Assembly (NCBI RefSeq): GCF_006716765.1
Contig: NZ_VFPO01000001.1
Location: forward strand, 1,240,001 to 1,304,000
DNA length: 64,000 nt
Reading direction: 5' to 3'
From: Actinomadura hallensis
GTDB lineage: Bacteria > Actinomycetota > Actinomycetes > Streptosporangiales > Streptosporangiaceae
This document shows positions 1 to 7,750 of this stretch, piece by piece. Positions within the stretch are counted from its first letter, which is position 1. Each line of letters begins with the position of its first letter. Position numbers and translations under genes: made by a program. A model generated the notes under the pieces. That model saw only the letters and a program-made list of their open reading frames with translations, was not told the DNA's origin and searched no databases.

Positions 1-1083
1 CTCGGCCCGCCCTACCGGGAGGGCGACGCGGTCGGCGCGGACGGCCTGCACCGGCAGTACGAGCGCCGCCTCGCCGGGACGCCCGCGCTCGCCGTGCAGA
101 TCGTCGACGCCGAGAACCGGGAGGTGAAGACGCTGCACCGGTTCGGCGGCGCCGACGGCGAACCGCTGAGGACGACCATCGACCCGAAGGTGCAGGCCGC
201 GGCGGGGGAGGCCCTGGCCGACGCGGAGAAGCCCGCGTCCATGGTGGCGCTGCGCGCGTCCACCGGCGAGATCCTCGCCGTCGCCAACAAGCCCGGCGGC
301 TACAACCGCGCCCTCATGGGCCAGTACCCGCCCGGCTCCACGTTCAAGGTCGTCACCGCCGCCGCCCTCGTCGCGGAGGGGGTGGGCGTGAACACGCGCG
401 TCCCCTGCCCGGCCACCACCACGATCGGCGGCCGCTCGTTCCGCAACTACGAGAACGAGGACTTCGGGCGCATCCCGTTCCGGGAGGCGTTCGCGCACTC
501 GTGCAACACCACGTTCGCGAGGCTCGCCGTGGACAGGCTCGGCCAGAAGCGGCTCGCCGAGGTCGCGGGCCAGTTCGGCTTCAACGTCCCGATCATCGCG
601 GGGCTCCCCGCCGTGCGCGCCGCGTTCCCCGGCAACGAGGACGACGCCGCGTTCGCGTCCGCGTCCTTCGGTCAGGGCAAGGTGCTGACCAGCCCGCTCA
701 ACATGGCGAGCGTCGCCGCCGCGGCCGCCTCGGGCACCTGGCACTCGCCCCGCCTGGTCGACACCTCGCTGGCGTCGCAGGCCCTCGACGCGAAGGGGCG
801 CAAACCCGTGCCGCCGAAGAAGCTGGAACCCGCCGTCAGGAGGGCGCTGCAGGCGCTGATGCCCGCCGTCGTCAGCGAGGGCACCGCGGCCGACGTCGGC
901 TTCCCCTCCGGCACCGCGGGCAAGACGGGGACCGCCGAGTTCGGATCGGGCGAGGAGCCGCCGACCCACGCCTGGTTCATCGGCTACCGCGGGGACATCG
1001 CCTTCGCGGTCATCGTCGAGGACGGCGGCACCGGCGCCGAAGCCGCCGCCCCCATCGCCGCGAAGTTCCTCAAGCGGCTGTGA
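1..1083 (+). CDS. Penicillin-binding protein, transpeptidase domain (5' end missing)
   Basis: This is the C-terminal part of a class B-type penicillin-binding protein, a D,D-transpeptidase that cross-links peptidoglycan outside the membrane. The reading frame is already open at base 1, so the N-terminus (membrane anchor and probably an NTF2-like or dimerisation domain) lies upstream of the window. All three active-site motifs are visible: STFK with the nucleophilic Ser near nt 336, SCN (SxN) near nt 500 and KTGTA near nt 920. No PASTA repeats follow; the protein ends shortly after the catalytic fold. It converges on a class A beta-lactamase gene with a gap of only 15 nt. The juxtaposition suggests a beta-lactam response locus, but that is inference. 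Family assignment is certain; the exact PBP subclass is not. Confidence 0.93.
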   Translation, partial: LGPPYREGDAVGADGLHRQYERRLAGTPALAVQIVDAENREVKTLHRFGGADGEPLRTTIDPKVQAAAGEALADAEKPASMVALRASTGEILAVANKPGGYNRALMGQYPPGSTFKVVTAAALVAEGVGVNTRVPCPATTTIGGRSFRNYENEDFGRIPFREAFAHSCNTTFARLAVDRLGQKRLAEVAGQFGFNVPIIAGLPAVRAAFPGNEDDAAFASASFGQGKVLTSPLNMASVAAAAASGTWHSPRLVDTSLASQALDAKGRKPVPPKKLEPAVRRALQALMPAVVSEGTAADVGFPSGTAGKTGTAEFGSGEEPPTHAWFIGYRGDIAFAVIVEDGGTGAEAAAPIAAKFLKRL

Positions 1084-1098
1084 GAACGGCCCCGCGGC

Positions 1099-2064
1099 TC
1101 AGTCCCGGCGCAGCGCGTCGACCAGGACCGCGGTGGTCTCGGCGATGGCCCTCTCGTCGGGCTCGGCGTCGGCGTCCCGCCCGGTCGTCAGGATCGCGAT
1201 GACGAGCGGGGCGCCGGACGGCGGCCAGACGACCGCGATGTCATTGGCCGACCCATAGGTCCCGCCGGTGCCGGTCTTGTCGCCGGCCGTCCAGCCGTCC
1301 GGCAGTCCCGCCCGGATGCGGCCTTCGCCGGTCACCGTGGCCTTCAGCCACCCGGTCAGGCGTTCGCGGTCCTCGGGCGCGAGGGCGTCGCCCACGGTGA
1401 GGGCGCGCAGGTCGTCCGCCCAGGGCCGCGGCGCGGTCGTGTCGCGTTCCTCACCCGGTCTCCAGTCGTTGAGGCCCGGCTCCCAGCGGTCGGCGCGGGT
1501 CACCCGGTCGCCGAGCGAGCGGAGGAAGCCGGTGAGCCCGGCGGGGCCGCCGATCTCCTTCAGGATCAGGTTGCCCGCGGTGTTGTCGCTGGTGGTGACC
1601 GTCGCGCGGCAGAGGTCCGCGACGGTCATGCCGGTCTTCACGTGCTTCTCGGTGACGGGGGAGTGCGCGAGGAGGTCCCCCTTCCCGTACCGGACGACGC
1701 GGTCGAGCAGCCCCGGGTCGGAGTCGCGGGCCCTGCGCAGGACCGCGCCGCACGCCATCGCCTTGAACGTCGACGCGAACGGGAACCTCTCGTCCGCCCG
1801 GTGGCCGACCCGGCGTCCGGTGCCGGTGTCGACGGCGTAGGCGCCGATGCGCAGGCCACGCGTCTTCTCCAGGCGGCTGATCCGCTCCGTCACCTCGGCC
1901 TGGGCCGATGCGGTCGGCGATGGGGACGCCGCACTGCCCCGGGCCGTGACGGCCGGCGCCGGGGTCGCGGCGGTCGTTGCCGCGCCGCCGCAGCCGGTGA
2001 GGACGCCGAGCGTGAGGACGGCGGCCCCCAGCCCCGCCCCGAACCTCAGAGTGCCGTTGGTCAT
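1099..2064 (-). CDS. Class A beta-lactamase, lipoprotein
   Basis: A serine beta-lactamase of 321 residues that hydrolyses beta-lactams outside the membrane. The N-terminus is a lipoprotein signal with the lipobox LTGC (Cys25), so it is probably membrane-tethered, followed by a Thr/Ala/Pro-rich linker. Class A hallmarks are all present: STFK (Ser98, Lys101), SDN (159-161), an omega-loop EPGLN with the general base Glu195 (Ambler E166), and KTG (263-265). I chose the ATG at 2064 because the signal peptide begins there; an in-frame ATG at 2112 would add 16 residues in front of the hydrophobic segment. It is convergent with the penicillin-binding protein and co-directional with the LacI-type gene upstream. 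Substrate range cannot be read from sequence. Confidence 0.93.
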   Translation of the reverse strand: MTNGTLRFGAGLGAAVLTLGVLTGCGGAATTAATPAPAVTARGSAASPSPTASAQAEVTERISRLEKTRGLRIGAYAVDTGTGRRVGHRADERFPFASTFKAMACGAVLRRARDSDPGLLDRVVRYGKGDLLAHSPVTEKHVKTGMTVADLCRATVTTSDNTAGNLILKEIGGPAGLTGFLRSLGDRVTRADRWEPGLNDWRPGEERDTTAPRPWADDLRALTVGDALAPEDRERLTGWLKATVTGEGRIRAGLPDGWTAGDKTGTGGTYGSANDIAVVWPPSGAPLVIAILTTGRDADAEPDERAIAETTAVLVDALRRD

Positions 2065-2122
2065 ACGGCAAGCATTGCGCACCGGGACCGGGACGTCCCG
2101 CAAGCGATCCATGGCGGCGGGT

Positions 2123-3157
2123 TCAGGTCGGCCGGTTCCGGTTCCGCCTGGCGGGCGGGGCCGTGGAGTCGCGGACGACCAGCTCGCCCGGCAGGACGCG
2201 AGGCTCCGGCGAACCGCCGGACAGCAGGTCGAGCAGCAGCGCCATGCCCTGCGCGCCCAGCTCCTCGGCGGGAAGCCGGACGGTGGTCAGCTCGGGCTCC
2301 AGCGCGGTCGCGAGCAGCACGTCGTCGAAGCCGGTCACCGACAGGTCGGCGGGGATGTCCAGGCCGCGGGCCCGCGCCGCCTTGTAGGCGCCCGCGGCGA
2401 TCAGGTCGTCGTCGCAGACGAGCACGGTCGGCGGGTCCGGGGCGTCCAGGAGCCGTCCGGCGGCGTCCCTGGCCGAGGCGACCTCGATGGCGCAGGTCGC
2501 CCGGGTCAGGTGTCCGCCGGGCAGGGCCGAGACGGCGGCGGCGAGGGCGTCGGCGCGGGCGCGGAACGTCCACTGGTCGACGCCGGCGGCCACGTGCCCG
2601 TACCGGAGGTGGCCGAGGGCAGCCAGGTGCGCGGCGATCGCGGCCATGCCGTCGGCGACGCCGAAGTCGACCGTGGGGACGGGCCCGCACGGCGCGCCGT
2701 CGGCGGGGCCGCTGTCGAGCATCACCGCGGGCGTGTCCCGGAACTCGCCGAGCGCCTCCACGGCGACCGAGGACGCGAGGATCCCGTCGATCGCCTCGTC
2801 GGGCGCGGCGAACGGGCTGTCGGCGGAACGGACCGCGTCGTCCGGCCAGGTCGAGACGACGACGCCGAAGCCGTGCCGGGCCGCGACCCGCGCCGCGCCG
2901 GTGTAGACGGGCCCGAAGAACGGCGCGGTGAGGGTCGGGACCATCAGCAGGACGGTCCGGGTCATGCCGAGCCGCAGGTTCCGGGCCGCCAGGTTGGGGC
3001 GGTAGCCGAGGCGCGCGGCGGCGTCGCGGACGCAGCGCGCGGTGGCGGGGGAGACCCGGCCCTCCCACTTCCCGCCCAGCACGAGCGAGACCGTGGACTG
3101 CGAGACTCCCGCCTCCTGGGCCACGTCCTTGCTGGTGGGACGGCCGCCTGACGCCAA
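2123..3157 (-). CDS. LacI-family transcriptional regulator
   Basis: A 344-residue regulator with a LacI-type helix-turn-helix at residues 8-30 (SKDVAQEAGVSQSTVSLVL) and the hinge region, followed by a periplasmic-binding-protein-like sensor domain running to the end. Family members normally bind a sugar or nucleoside and release an operator palindrome. The gene is divergent from an MFS transporter, and the 115-bp gap holds a directly repeated 11-mer and an inverted ACTGATCC/GGATCAGT pair (3173-3180/3232-3239). Control of the transporter, or autoregulation, is the simplest inference. It lies 58 bp upstream of the beta-lactamase gene in the same orientation, so cotranscription is possible. The ligand is unknown. 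Confidence 0.93.
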   Translation of the reverse strand: MASGGRPTSKDVAQEAGVSQSTVSLVLGGKWEGRVSPATARCVRDAAARLGYRPNLAARNLRLGMTRTVLLMVPTLTAPFFGPVYTGAARVAARHGFGVVVSTWPDDAVRSADSPFAAPDEAIDGILASSVAVEALGEFRDTPAVMLDSGPADGAPCGPVPTVDFGVADGMAAIAAHLAALGHLRYGHVAAGVDQWTFRARADALAAAVSALPGGHLTRATCAIEVASARDAAGRLLDAPDPPTVLVCDDDLIAAGAYKAARARGLDIPADLSVTGFDDVLLATALEPELTTVRLPAEELGAQGMALLLDLLSGGSPEPRVLPGELVVRDSTAPPARRNRNRPT

Positions 3158-3220
3158 CTGCGCCTCCCTGTCACTGATCCGGCAGGAAAAACAGACTAGA
3201 GCGCGGCCCCCCTGAAGTGG

Positions 3221-3252
3221 TACGTATGACTGGATCAGTAATACGTATGACT
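3221..3252. promoter_or_regulatory. Tandem 11-mer TACGTATGACT, 21-bp period
   Basis: The sequence TACGTATGACT occurs twice, at 3221-3231 and 3242-3252. The starts are exactly 21 bp apart (two helical turns), so both copies face the same side of the DNA. The pair lies in the divergent LacI/MFS intergenic region just before the transporter start. This is the geometry of a tandem operator or activator site. Which protein binds is not known; the neighbouring LacI regulator is the obvious candidate, although LacI sites are usually palindromic. Confidence 0.45.
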
Positions 3253-3272
3253 AGCGGGATGCGGGGTCCTCG

Positions 3273-4475
3273 ATGCGCGGCTACGTCGTCTTCCTGCGCC
3301 GGCCGTACGCCGCGCGGCTCCTCGGCGGCACCCTCCTCGGCCGGCTGCCCAACGGGATGGGGATGCTCGCCGTCGTCCTCCACATCCGTGCCGACGGCGG
3401 CGGCTACCCCCTCGCCGGGACGCTCGCCGCCGTCCTCGGCCTCGCCACCGCCGCCGGCCAGCCCGTCCTCGGCCGCGCCATGGACCGGCTCGGCCAGCCC
3501 GTCGTCCTCATCCCCGCCGCCTGCGCCTCCGCCGCGGGCTTCGCCGCCCTCGCCGCGACCGGGGCGAGCCCGCTGCCGCTCGCCGTCCTCGCGGTGCTCC
3601 TCGCCGGGTTCGGAACCCCGCCGCTGGAGGCCGGGCTGCGCGCCCTATGGCCCGACGTCCTCGACGGCCAGGAACAGGTCGACGCCGCGTACGCCCTCGA
3701 CGCCGCCGCCCAGGAACTCCTCTTCACCGTCGGCCCGTTGCTCGTCGTCGCCGCCGCCGTCGTGAACACCGAGGCCGCGCTGCTGCTCACCGGCGCGTTC
3801 GGCATCGCCGGAACACTGGTCGTCGCGATGTCCGGACCGTCGCGCCGATGGCGGCCGCAGCCCCGCGCCGCCGACTGGGCCGGGCCGCTCCGCTCACCCG
3901 GCCTGCGCGTCCTGCTGCTGTCGCTCGCCTGCGCCGGGATCGCCCTCGGCGTCTACGCCGTCGCCGTCGTCGCCTACGCCGAACGGGACGGCCGGGACCT
4001 GGCATCCGGGCTGCTGCTCGCGTGCATGGCGGGCGGCGCGCTGGCCGGCGGCCTCGTCTACGGCGCCCGGCCGTGGGCGGGCGAACCGCACCGCCGCCTG
4101 CCGTGGCTGCTCGCCGCGCTCGCCGCCGGATACGTCCCGCTCGCCCTCGCGCCCGCCCTGCCGGTCATGGCGGTGCTCGCGTTCGCCAGCGGCGTGTTCC
4201 TCGCGCCCGTCCTGGCGTGCAGCTTCGCGCTCGTCGACCGCCTCGCCCCCGCCGGGACCGTCACCGAGGCGTTCGCATGGGTCGTGGCCGCGGTCGGCGC
4301 CGGCGGCTCCCTCGGCTCACTCGTCGCCGGGATCGGGCAGGACCTCGGGGGCGTCCCCGGCGCGTTCGCCGGAGCCGGCGCCGGCGGCGTCCTCGCCCTG
4401 GCGCTCTGCCTGCTCGGCGTCCGGACGCTGCGGCCCCGCGCGGCACTGGCCGTCACCGCCGAGGCCGCCGCCTGA
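3273..4475 (+). CDS. MFS transporter
   Basis: A 400-residue integral membrane protein with about 12 hydrophobic segments, rich in Ala/Gly/Leu, typical of the major facilitator superfamily of drug or metabolite exporters. An early motif, LLGRLPNGMG near residues 20-30, resembles entry segments of actinobacterial MFS exporters. The ATG at 3273 (MRGYVVFLRRPY) gives a short cytoplasmic N-terminus before the first helix; no closer in-frame ATG fits. It is divergent from the LacI-type regulator and has paired repeats in its promoter region. Its substrate cannot be inferred. It converges on the pmt gene with a 42-nt gap. Confidence 0.88.
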   Translation: MRGYVVFLRRPYAARLLGGTLLGRLPNGMGMLAVVLHIRADGGGYPLAGTLAAVLGLATAAGQPVLGRAMDRLGQPVVLIPAACASAAGFAALAATGASPLPLAVLAVLLAGFGTPPLEAGLRALWPDVLDGQEQVDAAYALDAAAQELLFTVGPLLVVAAAVVNTEAALLLTGAFGIAGTLVVAMSGPSRRWRPQPRAADWAGPLRSPGLRVLLLSLACAGIALGVYAVAVVAYAERDGRDLASGLLLACMAGGALAGGLVYGARPWAGEPHRRLPWLLAALAAGYVPLALAPALPVMAVLAFASGVFLAPVLACSFALVDRLAPAGTVTEAFAWVVAAVGAGGSLGSLVAGIGQDLGGVPGAFAGAGAGGVLALALCLLGVRTLRPRAALAVTAEAAA

Positions 4476-4517
4476 CGCCCCGCCCGCACCCGCCGCGCGA
4501 CCAGGCCCGGCGCCCGG

Positions 4518-6143
4518 TCAGACCCAGCTCTCGAACCACATCCGGTCCTGCCAGTCCACGTACGGGATCGTCTCCGCCGACAGGATCGGATGGAAGTACG
4601 CGAAGTTCGCCAGCACCACCAGCACGAACGCGCCCGCGGCCGCCGCGCCGACCAGACGCCGCGTCCCCGCCCCGGCGGGCTCCACGGCCACCTGCCCCAG
4701 GGAATCGCCCGACGCCCGCGCTTCCCGCGCCGCGGCGGGCGCGGGTCCTATCAGGTAGCCCAGGACGAGGACGATCGCCAGCACCATGAACGGAATCAGC
4801 GGCGTCGCGTAGAACAGGAACATCGTGCGGTCGTTGAACGCCGACGGGAACCAGCTCAACCAGCCCGCCAGGAACCCGAGCAGGATCGCCCCCGCCCGCC
4901 AGTCCCGCAGCATCACCCACAGGAACGCGACCGCGACCAGCGCGGCGAGCGCCCCCCACCACAGCGCCGGCGTCCCGATCCCCAGGATCTCCCGCGAACA
5001 CCGCCCCGCGCCGCACGCGCCCTCGGGCTCGGTGTAGAAGAACGCGACCGGACGCCGCAGGATCGGCCAGTCCCACGGCCACGACTGGTACGGATGCTCG
5101 TCGTCCAGCCCACTGTGGAAACCGAAAATCTGCGCGTGGTAGCGCCACAGGTCCGGCAGCGCCTCGAACGGCCGCCACAACACGAAACCGGCCACCTCGC
5201 CGCGACCCCAGCCCCCCGGCTTGAAGATCCACCCCCACCAGGTCGCCACGTACGTCACCAGCGCCACCACGACCAGCTGGACGAACGCGGGCACCGCCTC
5301 CAGCCGCATCGTCCCCGCGAACGGCGACCGGACCCCCGCCGCGCGACGGGCGCCGTAATCCCACAGCACCACCATCAACCCGAACGCGGCGATATAGAAC
5401 ACGCCCGTCCACTTCGTCGCGCACGCCAGACCCAGGCAGACCCCCGCGGCCCACCGCCAGCCGTGCGCGAGGAAAGGCCCATGGGCCGAACGGTCCCCCG
5501 CCTCGATCCTCTCCGCCAGAATCCGGCGAGACCGATCCCGGTCGTTCACCAGACAGGCGAACCCCGCCAGAATCCAGAACATCACGAAGACGTCCAGCAG
5601 CGCCGCCCGGCTCGTCACGAAATGCAGACCGTCCAGCGCCAGCAGCAGCCCCGCCGCACACCCCAGCAGCGTCGACCCCGTCATCCGCCGCGCCAGCCGG
5701 CACAGGATCAGCACCGACAACGTCCCCGCCAGCGCCGGCACGAACCGCCACCCGAACGGCGTCGCACCGAACAACCACTCGCCGATCGCGATCATCCACT
5801 TGCCGAACGGCGGATGCGCCACGAATGCCGCGCCCTCCGCCCAGATGTCCGAGTCCGGATCCGCGATCAGCATCTTGTCGGCGTTCTCGACGGTGTTGCG
5901 CTCCCAGCCGAACCTCAGCAGAGCCAGCGCGTCCTTCGCGTAATACGTCTCGTCGAAGACCACCGCCTTCGGCGTCCCCAACCCGTCGAAGCGCAGATAA
6001 CCCGCGAAAAGGGTCACCAGCAGCGGGCCGAGCCACGAGAGCAGCGGACTGCCCGGAATCGCAGGCGCCAACCACTCCCGCAGCGGAGGCGGCCTGCGTC
6101 GTGACCCAACGGCCGGGGCGGGGACCAGATCCGTTGTCGCCAT
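4518..6143 (-). CDS. pmt: Polyprenol-phosphate-mannose:protein mannosyltransferase (Pmt, GT39)
   Basis: A GT-C fold enzyme of 541 residues that transfers mannose from polyprenyl-phosphate-mannose to Ser/Thr of secreted proteins at the outer face of the membrane. The essential acidic pair lies in the first extracytoplasmic loop (VVFDETYYAKDAL, Asp64-Glu65), as in yeast Pmt1 and Rv1002c. About ten membrane spans follow, with a C-terminal four-helix block carrying aromatic loops. As in M. tuberculosis, it is divergent from rsmI. Its start codon sits only about 20 bp from a copy of the intergenic repeat described at 6163-6492, so its promoter may lie within that repeat. It heads a block of membrane glycosyltransferases, which supports a protein O-glycosylation role. 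Confidence 0.93.
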   Translation of the reverse strand: MATTDLVPAPAVGSRRRPPPLREWLAPAIPGSPLLSWLGPLLVTLFAGYLRFDGLGTPKAVVFDETYYAKDALALLRFGWERNTVENADKMLIADPDSDIWAEGAAFVAHPPFGKWMIAIGEWLFGATPFGWRFVPALAGTLSVLILCRLARRMTGSTLLGCAAGLLLALDGLHFVTSRAALLDVFVMFWILAGFACLVNDRDRSRRILAERIEAGDRSAHGPFLAHGWRWAAGVCLGLACATKWTGVFYIAAFGLMVVLWDYGARRAAGVRSPFAGTMRLEAVPAFVQLVVVALVTYVATWWGWIFKPGGWGRGEVAGFVLWRPFEALPDLWRYHAQIFGFHSGLDDEHPYQSWPWDWPILRRPVAFFYTEPEGACGAGRCSREILGIGTPALWWGALAALVAVAFLWVMLRDWRAGAILLGFLAGWLSWFPSAFNDRTMFLFYATPLIPFMVLAIVLVLGYLIGPAPAAAREARASGDSLGQVAVEPAGAGTRRLVGAAAAGAFVLVVLANFAYFHPILSAETIPYVDWQDRMWFESWV

Positions 6144-6162
6144 AGGGCCAGAGCCTATTAGT

Positions 6163-6492
6163 TTGCAGTGCCCTCGGCGTCAGGCGCTTGAGCGCCTTCC
6201 TTCAACGGGCCCTGCGCGCGATCGCTGCATCGCTCCGACTCGCCCAGAGGCTCGCTGCGCGATCAGGTTCTCGCAAGCTCGAACCTGCCTTCGGACGCGA
6301 TCGCAAGCGTTGAGGTCTGTGCGTGGCTGGGGTGCCGGTTGCGGTAGTCGCGCCAGGTCCCGTGTGTCCTTGCCGTCAGGCGCTGGGGCGCCTTCCTTTG
6401 GTGGGCGTTGCGGTGCGGCTGCGATCGCTCGGCTCGCCCTGCGGCTCGCTGCGCGAGCAGGGTTCTCGCAAGCTCGAACCCTGTGGTTTTTT
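6163..6492 (+). repeat. Structured intergenic repeat, two tandem copies
   Basis: The 368-bp gap between pmt and rsmI has no gene but contains two tandem copies of a repeat also found at 32185-33204. Copy 1 (6163 to about 6330) begins TTGCAGTGCCC. It has an outer arm pair 6165-6173/6207-6215 (one mismatch), a hairpin AGGCGC/GCGCCT (6182-6187/6192-6197) and a hairpin AGGTTC/GAACCT (6265-6270/6281-6286). Copy 2 (about 6374-6492) repeats the last two hairpins as AGGCGC/GCGCCT (6378-6383/6388-6393) and AGGGTTC/GAACCCT (6459-6465/6476-6482). The stem sequence changes between copies while pairing is kept. No transposase or protein-coding content is seen. Confidence 0.8.
6458..6492 (+). terminator. 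Terminator-like hairpin with T6 run, 20 bp before rsmI
   Basis: CAGGGTTC (6458-6465) pairs perfectly with GAACCCTG (6476-6483) around a 10-nt loop. After GTGG comes a run of six T (6487-6492), the layout of an intrinsic terminator. It is the last part of the second repeat copy and ends 19 nt before the rsmI start codon. It could stop transcripts entering rsmI from upstream or act as an attenuator, unless the rsmI promoter lies within the last few bases. Confidence 0.5.
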
Positions 6493-6511
6493 GGGGTGGG
6501 AGAATGCGGGT

Positions 6512-7408
6512 GTGACGGGGACCTTGCTGGTGGCGGCGGCGCCCATCGGGCGGGCGGAGGACGCTTCGGGGCGGTTGCGGGCGGCGCTGGCGGAAGTGCC
6601 CGTCATCGCGGCGGAGGACACGCGGCGGCTGCGGCGGCTGGCGGCCGACCTCGGCATCGCGCCGGTCGCGCGTGTCGTGTCGTACTACGAGCACAAGGAA
6701 CAGGCCCGGACGGACGAGCTGCTGGGGGAACTGCGGGCCGGGCGGGACGTCCTCCTGATCACGGACGCGGGCATGCCGGGCGTGTCCGACCCCGGGTACC
6801 GGCTCGTCCGCGCGGCCATCGCCGAAGGGCTCGCCGTCACGGTTCTGCCCGGGCCGTCCGCCGTCACGGCCGCGCTGGTCCTCTCCGGGCTGCCCACGGA
6901 CCGGTTCTGCTTCGAGGGGTTCCCGCCGCGCAAGGCCGGGGAACGGGCCCGGCGGCTGGCCGCGCTGGCCGGTGAGCAGCGCACGATGGTGTTCTTCGAA
7001 TCGCCGCGGCGCCTGCCGGGCACGCTCGCGGACATGGCGGACGCGTTCGGCGCGGACCGGCCCGCGGCCGTCTGCCGGGAGCTGACCAAGACCTACGAGG
7101 AGGTCCGCCGGGGCACGCTCGGCGAACTGGCCGCGTGGGCGGACGACGGCGTCCTCGGGGAGATCACGGTGGTGGTCGGCGGGGCGCCCGAGAAGCCGGG
7201 GCTGTCGGAGCCGGCGGACCTGGCCGCCGCCGTCGCCGCCCGGGAGGAGGCGGGAACGTCCCGCAAGCAGGCCATCGCGGACGTCGCCAAGGAGAACGGC
7301 GTCCCCAAGCGGGTCGTCTACGACGCGGTCGTACAGGCGAAAAAGGTGACAGACCTGCTCCCCGGCGGTGGAACCCGCCCGTCCGGGGAATGTAAGGAGC
7401 CCGGGTGA
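6512..7408 (+). CDS. rsmI: 16S rRNA (cytidine(1402)-2'-O)-methyltransferase RsmI
   Basis: A 298-residue SAM-dependent methyltransferase of the tetrapyrrole-methylase fold that 2'-O-methylates C1402 in the 16S decoding centre. Visible family motifs are EDTRR near residue 33, TDAGMPGVSDPGYRL near 83, the LPGPSA loop near 117 and FEGFPPRK near 137. The GTG at 6512 is chosen because the family begins immediately with the beta-strand TLLVAAAPIG; longer versions would run back into the repeat. The usual PIGN motif reads PIGR here. The 3' end overlaps the next gene by GTGA, implying translational coupling. Being divergent from pmt is conserved in actinobacteria. Confidence 0.94.
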   Translation: MTGTLLVAAAPIGRAEDASGRLRAALAEVPVIAAEDTRRLRRLAADLGIAPVARVVSYYEHKEQARTDELLGELRAGRDVLLITDAGMPGVSDPGYRLVRAAIAEGLAVTVLPGPSAVTAALVLSGLPTDRFCFEGFPPRKAGERARRLAALAGEQRTMVFFESPRRLPGTLADMADAFGADRPAAVCRELTKTYEEVRRGTLGELAAWADDGVLGEITVVVGGAPEKPGLSEPADLAAAVAAREEAGTSRKQAIADVAKENGVPKRVVYDAVVQAKKVTDLLPGGGTRPSGECKEPG

Positions 7409-7743
7409 AACCGCGGCGGCAGACCGAGGGGGTAACCGTCGTGTTGGACACGTGGTGGAGTCGCGAAACCTGGGCGTTCGAGTGTCTGAACTGCGCGAAC
7501 ATCTGGACCGAGGAGCTGGAGGTCCGCCACGGCCGTGACGGGCACGGGAACGAGGCCGTCATCTACGAGCGCAGGGGGCAGCCGTGCATGACGCCGTGGC
7601 TGGACCGCTCCTGTCCCGCCTGCCAGGGCCAGAACGTCAAGGCCCTGTCCGCACCGGCGGGGAAGCCGGTGGAGGTGCCGAAGGCGCGCAGCGCCGAGGA
7701 CGTGGCGATGGTGTTCCACCTGCGCCGCATACGAGCCTGGTAG
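7405..7743 (+). CDS. Small zinc-ribbon protein, function unknown
   Basis: A 112-residue protein with two CxxC pairs, Cys27/Cys30 (CLNC) and Cys70/Cys73 (CPAC), spaced as in a zinc ribbon, plus Cys61. There is no signal peptide or membrane segment, so it is probably cytoplasmic; nucleic-acid binding is plausible but unproven. The GTG at 7405 overlaps the rsmI stop codon (GTGA) and follows a strong AAGGAG ribosome site at 7394-7399. An internal GTG at 7441 lacks such a site. The coupling suggests co-expression with rsmI. I do not recognise a named family. Confidence 0.8.
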   Translation: MKPRRQTEGVTVVLDTWWSRETWAFECLNCANIWTEELEVRHGRDGHGNEAVIYERRGQPCMTPWLDRSCPACQGQNVKALSAPAGKPVEVPKARSAEDVAMVFHLRRIRAW

Positions 7744-7750
7744 CGCGGCG

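Noticed and set aside
1099..4475. Antibiotic-resistance mobile island (beta-lactamase, regulator, MFS).
   Set aside because: No integrase, transposase, terminal repeats or compositional change is visible; chromosomal class A enzymes are common in this group.
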